In this document: one piece after another, positions 1-7,035 of the stretch
Layout: each line of letters starts with the position of its first letter
How positions within the stretch are numbered: the first letter of the stretch is position 1
Assembly: GCA_002343455.1 (NCBI GenBank)
Contig: DDSR01000437.1
Coordinates: forward strand, 1 to 15,335
Length of the DNA: 15,335 nucleotides
Source of the DNA: Deltaproteobacteria bacterium UBA2385
GTDB taxonomy: Bacteria; Myxococcota_A; UBA796; UBA2385
Direction: 5' to 3'
The notes under the pieces: model-generated
What the model saw: the letters and a program-made list of their open reading frames with translations, nothing else
What the model was told of the DNA's origin: nothing
Database searches by the model: none
Made by a program: the position numbers and the translations under genes

Positions 1-47
1 CCGAAACTTGTGGGTAATGATGAGACTCCCTGAGGAGGAGAACGAGC

Positions 48-887
48 ATGCGTACGACCCTGTGGACCCTGATGATGACCCTTCCCCTGGCCGGGCTGGC
101 CTGCGGCGACAAGGACGACGACACCGGCACCGACGGCTGGGGCGACGGCGGCGGGACCGGCGACGGCGGCGATGACGGTGGCGGCGCTGACGGTGGCGGG
201 ACCGACGGTGGCGGGACCGACGGTGGCGGCACCGACGGCGGCGGGACTGACGGTGGCGGAACCGACGGTGGTGGGACCGACGGCGGCGGGACCGGCGACG
301 GCGGCGGGACCGGCGACGGCGGCGGCGACGGTGGGACCACCAAGCCGATCAACCTGCTGGTCAACGGCAACTTCGAGGCGGGCTGGGAGAGCTGGGCCAT
401 CTACCCCGAGAGCCTGTCCAACTACGAGATCATCAGCACGGGCGACCCCATCTACCTCAGCGACGAGACCTTCGTCGCGGGCGAGGGCAGCCGCAGCCTC
501 AAGGTCTACGGACAGTTCACCGGCTGGCAGAACGAGACGCCGATCTACCAGTCCTTCGCGGGCGAGGCCGGCCAGACCTACACCCTGACGGGCTGGGTCT
601 ACCATCACCCCGACGACGCCATCCAGGGCACCACCTACGGCTCGCTGGCGATCAAGTTCTTCACCTCGGACTACAGCGGCTTCGACCTGCAGGAGTCGGA
701 GCACTTCCTCAGCAGCAGCCCGACGGGCACCTGGACGGAGCTGACCGTCACCGGAGAGGTGCCCGAGGGCTTCAGCATCGTCCAGGCCGCCATCCAGTAC
801 TGGCACTGCTACGGCGAGGCCGAGGGTGACTGCTACGACGGCGGCGCCATGTACATCGACGACCTGGTCTTCTCGCTGGCCGAGTGA
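48..887 (+). CDS. Lipoprotein with Gly/Thr/Asp-rich spacer and CBM4/9-like carbohydrate-binding domain
   Basis: Probable outer-membrane lipoprotein that binds polysaccharide at the cell surface. The signal peptide (residues 1-18) ends in LAGLA-Cys19, a slightly non-canonical lipobox, followed by Gly rather than Asp, so outer-membrane sorting is expected. Residues about 30-96 are a flexible GGGTD/GGGTGD spacer. Residues about 101-279 form a beta-sandwich module that opens with NLLVNGNFE and closes with MYIDDLVF, the usual start and end of CBM4/9-type domains; CBM4 members include laminarin binders. The ATG at 48 has a strong Shine-Dalgarno (AGGAGGAG, 33-40). It is the first gene of the apparent operon, 7 nt before the next start. 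Only 47 bases of upstream sequence are visible, so the operon promoter cannot be judged. No catalytic residues are evident. The ligand is inferred from the neighbouring GH16, GH17 and phosphorylase genes. Confidence 0.8.
   Translation: MRTTLWTLMMTLPLAGLACGDKDDDTGTDGWGDGGGTGDGGDDGGGADGGGTDGGGTDGGGTDGGGTDGGGTDGGGTDGGGTGDGGGTGDGGGDGGTTKPINLLVNGNFEAGWESWAIYPESLSNYEIISTGDPIYLSDETFVAGEGSRSLKVYGQFTGWQNETPIYQSFAGEAGQTYTLTGWVYHHPDDAIQGTTYGSLAIKFFTSDYSGFDLQESEHFLSSSPTGTWTELTVTGEVPEGFSIVQAAIQYWHCYGEAEGDCYDGGAMYIDDLVFSLAE
177..281 (+). repeat. Seven 15-bp coding repeats (GGGTD spacer)
   Basis: Seven consecutive 15-bp units encode GGGAD once and then GGGTD six times (residues 44-78), flanked on both sides by related GGGTGD and GDG units. 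Third-position differences between units (ggt/ggc, acc/act) show that the array is not freshly expanded. It encodes the flexible tether between the lipid anchor and the binding domain. Copy number could vary in frame by slippage. Confidence 0.85.
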
Positions 888-894
888 GGTCCCC

Positions 895-3800
895 GTGCTG
901 ACTCCCATGGTGTTTGCGGTGGCGGTCCTGATCGCCCCGGCCGCGGCGGCTCCGCTGCAGGTCGAGGTGTCCTCTGACGACGCCGGCGAGCGACTGCTCG
1001 TCGACGGTCGGGCCACCTTTGTGCGGGGGGTGAACTGGGACTACATCCCGGTCGGCGAGAACTACGCCTACAACCTGTGGGAGCAGCCGGATGCCTTCAT
1101 CGAGGACGTGCTCCGCCAGGAGATGGGTCTCCTGGCGGCCGCGGGCATCAACTCGATCCGCCTGTACCCGGGCATCCCGCCGCGCTGGGTCGAGCACATC
1201 TACGACACCTACGGCATCACCACGATGCTCAACCCGCTGGTGGGGCGCTACGGGCTGAGCATCGACGGCCGCTGGGTGCCGGTGGTCGACTACTCCGACG
1301 AGCGCACCCGCCAGCTCTTGAAGGAGCAGACCCTGGCGGAGGTGGCGCCCTACCACGACACCCGAGGCGTGCTGCTGTACCTGCTCGGCAACGAGAGCAA
1401 CTACGGGCTGGTCTGGGACAGCTTCGAGATCGCCGACCTGCCGCCGGAAGAGCAGAACAGCGCGCGGGCCCGGTACCTCTACAGCCTCTTCGGCGAGATC
1501 ACCCGGGAGATCCAGGGCCAGAACCCCCACCAGCCGGTGGCCCTCTGCAACGGCGACCTGCAGTACCTCGACCTGATCAAGCAGGAGATGCCCACCCTCC
1601 AGATCTTCGGGACCAATGTCTACCGGGGCCGCTCGGCCCGGGATCTGTACCAGCGCGTGCGCGACGAGCTGGGCCTGCCCGTGCTCTACACCGAGTTCGG
1701 CGCGGACGCCTTCAACGCCCGCACCGGCCGCGAGGACCACCTGCTGCAGGCCAGCTACCTCAAGGACCAGTGGCAGGAGGTCTACGAGCAGAGCTGGGGC
1801 AAGGGCCTCGCGGGCAACGTCATCGGCGGCTACACCTTCCAGTGGTCGGACGGCTGGTGGAAGTACGGCCAGGACAAGAACCTCTCTGTCCAGGACACCA
1901 CCGCGAGCTGGGCGAACGGGGGCTACCCCGAGGACCTGGTGCCCGGCGGCAACAACATGAACGAGGAGTGGTTCGGGATCGCCGCCAAGGGGCCGACCCA
2001 GCCCGACGGCAGCTACCGCAGCTACCCCCGAGCGGCCTACTACGTGCTGCAGGCGGCCTACCGCCTGGACCCCTATGAGCCCGGCGTCGACCTGGACGCC
2101 GTCCGCGCCCACTTCGCCAGCATCCAGGTCGCCGACTACGACCAGCGCTACGTCGCCCACCTCGCCAGCCGCGACACCGAGATCCTCAAGCGGGCCCGGG
2201 TCGACGATCTGAGAATGGAGCTGTCGACCACCGCCTCGCAGGGGCGCCGCTCGCTGGACCACCCCGACGAGCTGTCCTTCGATCACACCGAGTCCTTCTA
2301 CCTGGACCTGGGGGTCTACCCGACCGAGGCGATCAGCGGCGACCTGGTGCTCAACGTGGTCGGGAACGCCGCCCAGAACCGCCTGGACGAGATCTACTAC
2401 GAGAACCGAGGCCGCGAGCTCAGCGTGGTCGGCGCCGACGGCGAGACGGTCGATCTGTCCGCGCTGGAGCGGCTGAAGATCCACCGCGCGGCCATGAGCT
2501 GGGAGCACCCGGTGTTCCGTCTCGACGCCTACTATCGGGCGGGGCACTACCACTGGGGCTACGAGGGCGACTTCTTCGGGCTCTACCCCGAGGCGAACTA
2601 CGGCGAGAACCTGGACATCTACAACGCCGACGCGCCCCTGGGGATGGAGATCGGCTTCAAGCAGGCGCTGGATGGTCTGAAGGTGGCCTTCGGACCCCAG
2701 ATCACCTGGGGAGCCAACCCGACGGTGATCGCCAAGTATCGGCGCGCCGCCGGCAACTGGTCGGCGACCGTGATGCACCAGGAGGACATCGCCGAGCAGT
2801 TCAGCGTGACGACCAGCAATGTGATCCCCGAGCGCATGACGCGCAAGAGCACTGTCCACCTGGGGTGGACCCGGGGCCCGCTGAGCCTCGACCTCGGCGG
2901 GATCATGGCCGGGACCGACCGCCTCGGCGAGACCTTCACCTATGTCCAGGAGGCCGCCGGCGCCGAGTCCTACCTGGAGAGCGGCTACGACGTGCTGCAG
3001 GACGAGGTCGAGCTGGCCGACACCCTGGGCGCCAAGGTGCGTCTGACGGCCCAGGCCGGCCCGGTCCAGTGGTACGGCCAGGGCGTGTACAAGGGGCTGG
3101 TGGCGGACGCCGGGTCGGACCCGACCGTCACCTTCACGGGCTGGTCGCTGAAGGAGGCCGGGCGCGGCAACCACTACGGGGCGACCACCGGCCTGGCCCT
3201 GAACCTGGGCAGCGTCCAGGTCGCGCCGAACTTCCTGTACCAGAAGCCGCTGATCGGGCCCAACCCGGGGCTGGAGGGGGACTACGATCCCGACACCGGC
3301 TGGTACCGGCCGGGCGTGGGCCTGCGTAACATCCGGGACGACGCCTTCGCGGTCCTGGAGAACCGCGAGGCCACCGCCTTCGAGCTGCTGCTGGTCTACG
3401 ACCCGACCCCCGGGACCTGGATGTGGTACTGGGACAACGATGTGCGCGAGGACGCCCCCTTCGCCGCCAGCCTGGACGCCGTCTACCGCATCCAGCCCAC
3501 CTCGCGGGACGCCTCCCTGGCCTTCTCGGAGGAGGGCTGGCTGTTCGCCTTCCCCGGGGCCCCCCCGGCCCAGGACGTCTGGGAGATCCGCTCGCGGGTG
3601 ATCGTCAACCCGCGCGGCGACCTGCGCATCGTCAGCCAGCTCTACGGCGGCCAGGCCCAGGGCAACGGCGACGATCCTCGGCTGGTGACGCGCGGCGGGG
3701 GCAGCGCCCGCCTGTGGTACCAGCGCCTTGCGGTCGAGGGCGCGCTGAAGCTGTGGGACTGGGGCCCCTACGACTACCACCGGGACTTCAACCTGACCTA

Positions 3801-3996
3801 CCCGGTGCAGGTCGAGGGGGACATCAGCCTGGGCATGATGCGCCCTCGTCTGTACCTGCCTTACGGCCGCCTGGGCCTGGCCATGAAGTGGCGCGCCCTC
3901 GACGAGCGCTCCGAGGGCTACCGGATGGACCCGCTCGACCCCTCCGCCTGGGGCTCCGAGCTCGAGCTCGGCACCTACCTCCATGTGAGCCTCTGA
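895..3996 (+). CDS. Secreted clan GH-A glycoside hydrolase fused to a predicted outer-membrane beta-barrel
   Basis: The best start is GTG 895, after TGAGGT at 885-890; it gives 1033 residues with a signal peptide ending near Ala19. An ATG at 907 is the alternative. Residues about 35-400 form a TIM-barrel glycosidase: RGVNW near the start, GINSIRLYP, LLGNES with E167 as likely acid/base, FGTNVY, and LYTEFGAD with E267 as likely nucleophile. This pattern resembles GH2 TIM barrels and also fungal GH72 beta-1,3-glucanosyltransferases; the family is unresolved. Residues about 438-530 look like a small beta domain. Residues about 535-1033 alternate polar and hydrophobic positions, are rich in Tyr, Trp and Gly, and end in a strand-like LGTYLHVSL, suggesting an outer-membrane beta-barrel. 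The stop overlaps the next start (TGATG). Neighbours imply beta-1,3-glucan as substrate. The fusion suggests that cutting and outer-membrane passage are combined; that is inference. Confidence 0.75.
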   Translation: MLTPMVFAVAVLIAPAAAAPLQVEVSSDDAGERLLVDGRATFVRGVNWDYIPVGENYAYNLWEQPDAFIEDVLRQEMGLLAAAGINSIRLYPGIPPRWVEHIYDTYGITTMLNPLVGRYGLSIDGRWVPVVDYSDERTRQLLKEQTLAEVAPYHDTRGVLLYLLGNESNYGLVWDSFEIADLPPEEQNSARARYLYSLFGEITREIQGQNPHQPVALCNGDLQYLDLIKQEMPTLQIFGTNVYRGRSARDLYQRVRDELGLPVLYTEFGADAFNARTGREDHLLQASYLKDQWQEVYEQSWGKGLAGNVIGGYTFQWSDGWWKYGQDKNLSVQDTTASWANGGYPEDLVPGGNNMNEEWFGIAAKGPTQPDGSYRSYPRAAYYVLQAAYRLDPYEPGVDLDAVRAHFASIQVADYDQRYVAHLASRDTEILKRARVDDLRMELSTTASQGRRSLDHPDELSFDHTESFYLDLGVYPTEAISGDLVLNVVGNAAQNRLDEIYYENRGRELSVVGADGETVDLSALERLKIHRAAMSWEHPVFRLDAYYRAGHYHWGYEGDFFGLYPEANYGENLDIYNADAPLGMEIGFKQALDGLKVAFGPQITWGANPTVIAKYRRAAGNWSATVMHQEDIAEQFSVTTSNVIPERMTRKSTVHLGWTRGPLSLDLGGIMAGTDRLGETFTYVQEAAGAESYLESGYDVLQDEVELADTLGAKVRLTAQAGPVQWYGQGVYKGLVADAGSDPTVTFTGWSLKEAGRGNHYGATTGLALNLGSVQVAPNFLYQKPLIGPNPGLEGDYDPDTGWYRPGVGLRNIRDDAFAVLENREATAFELLLVYDPTPGTWMWYWDNDVREDAPFAASLDAVYRIQPTSRDASLAFSEEGWLFAFPGAPPAQDVWEIRSRVIVNPRGDLRIVSQLYGGQAQGNGDDPRLVTRGGGSARLWYQRLAVEGALKLWDWGPYDYHRDFNLTYPVQVEGDISLGMMRPRLYLPYGRLGLAMKWRALDERSEGYRMDPLDPSAWGSELELGTYLHVSL

Positions 3997-4547
3997 TGAC
4001 CCCCTCCCTCCTCCTCCTGAGCCTGCTGGCCGGCTGCATCGACGAGCCGCCCCGCTACCTGTACGGACAGGACCTCGACGTGCTCGAGCTGGTGCTGTGG
4101 ACCCGCACGGTCGGCGTCTACCCGGACACCTCCATCCTGGACGATCCCAACAACCCCTTCGTCACCGGCGCCTACGGCGAGCTGCGCTGGGACCTGGTCT
4201 CGGACGGGGCCTGGGTGCCGGCCTTCTACGCCTGGGGCACCCACCTGGCGAGCGAGCCCTCGGGCGAGGCCCAGTTCTACACGGCGACCGCCCTGGGCGA
4301 GGTCTACGCCCGGCGCCTGGCGGCCGACGAGGACCTCTACTTCGTGCGGGCGCTGGCCATCGCCGGCCACCAGGTCGTGCTGGACGAGTTCCCCGACAGC
4401 CTGACCTACGACGAGAGCGGGACCATCGGCTACCGCCTGGCCCCGCTGGCCTACCAGGCGATCCTGGACCTGGGCGGCGAGCCGCAGGGGGACTGGATCG
4501 TCGTGCCGACCGAGGACGGTGGCTCCACCATCGTCCCGGCCTCTTGA
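3996..4547 (+). CDS. Small unrecognised lipoprotein coupled to the glycosidase-barrel gene
   Basis: Encodes 183 residues. The start ATG (3996-3998) shares one base with the preceding stop, so translation is probably coupled. The signal peptide is MTPSLLLLSLLAG-Cys14, a clear lipobox but without Lys or Arg in the n-region. The mature part has no family I recognise. It begins IDEPPRYLYGQDLDVLELVLW, contains Trp/Tyr-rich segments around ELRWDLVSDGAWVPAFYAWG, and has a probable helix around residues 95-125. It contains no further cysteines. Because it sits directly behind the putative barrel protein, it could be an accessory subunit of that protein, for example a periplasmic plug, an assembly partner or a surface partner. 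This rests on position alone. Confidence 0.7.
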   Translation: MTPSLLLLSLLAGCIDEPPRYLYGQDLDVLELVLWTRTVGVYPDTSILDDPNNPFVTGAYGELRWDLVSDGAWVPAFYAWGTHLASEPSGEAQFYTATALGEVYARRLAADEDLYFVRALAIAGHQVVLDEFPDSLTYDESGTIGYRLAPLAYQAILDLGGEPQGDWIVVPTEDGGSTIVPAS

Positions 4548-4556
4548 GGTGAACCG

Positions 4557-5195
4557 ATGAGCACGCTGCTGCTGCTGTTGCTGGCCTGCCGCCCGGACCC
4601 GGGCAGCCCCGACTACCCGGACCCCTCCGCGGTGGACTCCGGCGACACTGGCCAGGAGGACGACTTCTACCCGGGGCCCGATCCCTGGCAGGAGGGCGAG
4701 GCCCGGCTCAGCCTGGGGCTGTTCTACGAGGGCGGCGCCAGCGAGGCGCTGCCGGTCGACGACGTGACGCGCCACTACTACATCTACAGCGCCACCTACA
4801 GCGAGACGGTCGATGTGATCGACCGGGTCGAGGGCTACGAGTCGGCGGTGATCGTCCACGGGGGCGGCGAGTGGTGGGGAGGGGGCATCACCTGGGGCCA
4901 GCCCGAGGACCTGGGCGCCTGGAGCACCCTGCACCTCAGCCTGAGGTCGGGGAGCGACAGCTTCGCCACCCTGAGCCTGCACCTGACCGGTGGGGGCACC
5001 GAGGCCGTCGTGGCGGCCACCGACTACGGCTACAGCGCCGACGGGGCCTGGCACCACCTCGCCGTGCCGCTGGCCGACTTCGCCTCCGGGGGCGCCGATC
5101 TGAGCAGCGTGACGGGCCCCTTCGTCCTGGTCGGGACGGCCGGTACCGCGGGCGACGAGCTGCGCGTGGACAACCTCTACATGAGCGGAGACTGA
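4557..5195 (+). CDS. Lipoprotein with CBM-like jelly-roll domain
   Basis: Encodes 212 residues starting at ATG 4557, with GAGGTGA just upstream. The preceding gene's TGA (4545-4547) is in the same frame, so the start cannot lie further upstream, and the signal peptide is only ten residues before Cys11 (MSTLLLLLLA-C). Residues 12-45 are a Pro/Asp/Gly-rich tether. Residues about 45-212 look like a galactose-binding-type jelly roll: an LGAWSTLHLSLRSG strand pair, WHHLAVPLADF, then DLSSVTGPFVLVG and a closing ELRVDNLYM. This pattern is seen in CBM11/CBM30-like and ExoP-like modules of glucan-active proteins. No catalytic residues are visible. Lying between the glycosidase-barrel pair and GH16, it most likely acts as a second surface glycan-binding protein. 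The exact CBM family is not assigned. Confidence 0.7.
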   Translation: MSTLLLLLLACRPDPGSPDYPDPSAVDSGDTGQEDDFYPGPDPWQEGEARLSLGLFYEGGASEALPVDDVTRHYYIYSATYSETVDVIDRVEGYESAVIVHGGGEWWGGGITWGQPEDLGAWSTLHLSLRSGSDSFATLSLHLTGGGTEAVVAATDYGYSADGAWHHLAVPLADFASGGADLSSVTGPFVLVGTAGTAGDELRVDNLYMSGD

Positions 5196-5197
5196 TC

Positions 5198-6010
5198 ATG
5201 CTCCTGCTTCTGGCCACGCAGCTGGCCTGCACCGCGCCCACGCCGGCCGCCGTCGACAACGGCTGGGTGCTGGTCGCCTCGGACGAGTTCGACGGCGCCG
5301 CCGGCGCGGCCCCGGACGGTTCGAAGTGGGTGTACGACGTGGGTGGGGACGGCTGGGGCAACGACCAGCTCGAGTACAACACCGACCGCACCGAGAACGC
5401 CTCACTGGACGGCGACGGCAACCTGGTGATCCGGGCGCTGGCCGAGGACTACCAGGGCAACGCCTACACCTCGGCCCGCCTCAAGACCCAGGGCACGCTG
5501 GAGCGCACCTACGGGCGCTTCGAGGCTCGCCTGCAGCTCCCCGCCGGCCAGGGCCTGTGGCCGGCCTTCTGGATGCTGGGCAGCGACATCTCCGAGGTCG
5601 GCTGGCCGGCTTGCGGCGAGATCGACATCATGGAGGCGATCGGCGCGGACACGGACACGGTCTTCGGGACCGTCCACGGGCCGGGCTACTCCGGCGGCGA
5701 GGGCGTCGGCGAGACCTACGACCTGCCCCAGGGCGCCTTCTCCGACGGGATGCACGTCTTCGCGGTGGAGTGGGAGCCGGAGTACATCGCCTGGTACGTC
5801 GACGACGTCCTGTACCAGCACGTCGGCGTCGGCGACGTCAACGGTCCCTGGGTCTTCGACAGCCCCTTCTTCCTGATCCTCAACCTGGCGGTCGGCGGCA
5901 CCCTGGGCGGCGTCCCGGACCCCGCCACCTTCCCGGCCGACATGGTCGTCGACTACGTGCGCGTCTACGAGCGGGCCCTGCCGGTGGACCCGGCGGACAC
6001 CGGGACGTGA
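5198..6010 (+). CDS. GH16 beta-1,3-glucanase (laminarinase-type) lipoprotein
   Basis: Encodes 270 residues. The start ATG 5198 lies 2 nt after the previous stop, with GGAG at 5186-5189. The signal is MLLLLATQLA-Cys11, a very short lipoprotein leader. The mature protein is a single GH16 domain: DEFDG near the start, GRFEARLQLP, GLWPAFWMLG (119-128), then the catalytic EIDIME with E141 as nucleophile, D143, and E146 as acid/base. The extra residue (EIDIME) is the beta-bulge form typical of laminarinases and related beta-1,3- or mixed-linkage glucanases. FGTVHGPG, the FFLILNLAVGG strand and the closing VDYVRVYE complete the fold. It should endo-cleave beta-1,3-glucan at the outer membrane surface. 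The C-terminus is a short VDPADTGT tail. Its stop overlaps the GH17 start by 4 nt. Substrate choice between laminarin and mixed-linkage glucan is not fixed by sequence alone. Confidence 0.92.
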   Translation: MLLLLATQLACTAPTPAAVDNGWVLVASDEFDGAAGAAPDGSKWVYDVGGDGWGNDQLEYNTDRTENASLDGDGNLVIRALAEDYQGNAYTSARLKTQGTLERTYGRFEARLQLPAGQGLWPAFWMLGSDISEVGWPACGEIDIMEAIGADTDTVFGTVHGPGYSGGEGVGETYDLPQGAFSDGMHVFAVEWEPEYIAWYVDDVLYQHVGVGDVNGPWVFDSPFFLILNLAVGGTLGGVPDPATFPADMVVDYVRVYERALPVDPADTGT

Positions 6011-7035
6011 GGCTCGCGGGGGCCCTCGGGCTGCTGGTCCTGCTGGGCGCCCTCCTGGCCCCTGGTCCCGCCTGGGCGGCGGCCACGCCCGCGCCCGCTC
6101 CGCTGACCCGTCGCCCCTTCGCGGTGCAGGTCGGCGGCGCCCCGGTCCTGGCCGGCATCGCCTACGGGCCCTACCGCCAGGGCCAGCGCCCGGGGGGACC
6201 CGACCCCAGCCCCGAGCAGATCCTCGAGGATCTGCAGATCATCGCGGCCCGCTGGGGGATGATCCGGCTGTACAGCAGCCGCGGACCGGCCGAGACCATC
6301 CTGCGCACCATCCGCGATCACGACCTGCCCATCCGCGTGCTGCTGGGCGCCTGGATCGCGCCCGCCGCCGCCGGGGAGAACCCTGCCGAGGAGAACCCTG
6401 CCGAGGAGAACGCCGCCGAGGTCCAGGCGGCGATCACCCTGGCGCGGGCCTACCCGCAGCAGGTCGTCGCCGTCAGCGTCGGCAACGAGACCCAGGTCGG
6501 CTGGTCCGGCCACCGCAGCCCGCTGCCCACCCTGCTCGGCCACCTCCGCACGGTGCGGGCGGCGATCGAGCAGCCGGTCAGCACCGCCGACGACTACAAC
6601 TTCTGGAACAAGCCCGAGGCCCAGGAGCTCGCCCGCGAGGTCGACTTCCTGCTGCTGCACGCCTACGCCATGTGGAACCGGCAGAGCCTGGCCCAGGCGG
6701 TGCCCTGGACCGAGGCGACGGTGGCCTCCATCCGGGCGCTGCACCCCGAGCTGCCGATCGTCCTGGGCGAGACCGGCTGGGCCACCGCGCTCAACCCCGA
6801 GGGCGAGGAGCGCAAGCAGATCGTCGCCCCCGCTGGGGAGGCCGAGCAGGCGGTCTTCTACGCCGAGCTGAGCGCCTGGGCTGCGGGAGAGGGCCTGCCC
6901 TGGTTCTGGTTCGAGGCCTTCGACGAGCCCTGGAAGGGCAGCGAGGACCCGCGCGAGGTCGAGAAGCACTGGGGACTGTACGACGTCGACCGAGCGCCCA
7001 AGCGGGCGGTCTCCGGGGGCAAGGATGGGCGCTGA
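6007..7035 (+). CDS. GH17 family beta-1,3-glucanase, secreted
   Basis: The best start is GTG 6007, overlapping the GH16 stop (GTGA), and gives 342 residues with a classical signal peptide cleaved after AWA (Ala24). No lipobox is present, so it is probably periplasmic or secreted. The rest is a complete clan GH-A TIM barrel with GH17 hallmarks: GIAYGPYR near the N-terminus, IRLYSS, VSVGNET with E161 as acid/base, LLLHAYAMW, VLGETGWA with E255 as nucleophile, and FWFEAFDEPWKG followed by EKHWGLY. GH17 enzymes hydrolyse or transglycosylate beta-1,3-glucans; bacterial members often act on oligosaccharides from the non-reducing end. Its position suggests that it trims GH16 products before import. 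A triple 15-bp duplication adds an acidic loop at residues 124-138. The end overlaps the transporter gene by 11 nt. Confidence 0.9.
   Translation: MRLAGALGLLVLLGALLAPGPAWAAATPAPAPLTRRPFAVQVGGAPVLAGIAYGPYRQGQRPGGPDPSPEQILEDLQIIAARWGMIRLYSSRGPAETILRTIRDHDLPIRVLLGAWIAPAAAGENPAEENPAEENAAEVQAAITLARAYPQQVVAVSVGNETQVGWSGHRSPLPTLLGHLRTVRAAIEQPVSTADDYNFWNKPEAQELAREVDFLLLHAYAMWNRQSLAQAVPWTEATVASIRALHPELPIVLGETGWATALNPEGEERKQIVAPAGEAEQAVFYAELSAWAAGEGLPWFWFEAFDEPWKGSEDPREVEKHWGLYDVDRAPKRAVSGGKDGR
6376..6420 (+). repeat. Three 15-bp repeats in the GH17 gene
   Basis: Two perfect 15-bp units (gagaaccctgccgag, 6376-6390 and 6391-6405) and a third unit (6406-6420, differing by two bases) encode ENPAE-ENPAE-ENAAE at residues 124-138. 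The repeat is in frame and lies in a loop between the GAWIA strand and the following helix. The first two copies are identical, which suggests a recent duplication. Confidence 0.9.

Noticed and set aside
826..894. Upstream ATG at 826 as start of the glycosidase gene
   Set aside because: It would overlap the CBM lipoprotein gene by 62 nt and bury the signal peptide behind 23 extra residues. GTG 895 has a Shine-Dalgarno and puts the signal peptide at the N-terminus.
772..3984. 1070-residue open frame on the minus strand opposite the glycosidase-barrel gene
   Set aside because: It is a shadow of a GC-rich gene: composition is dominated by Val, Gly, Arg, Leu and Ala with no motifs, whereas the plus frame has a signal peptide, catalytic motifs and operon spacing.
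895..3996. TonB-dependent receptor identity for the C-terminal half
   Set aside because: No plug domain, no TonB box and no N-terminal receptor features are visible; the barrel part follows a glycosidase domain instead.
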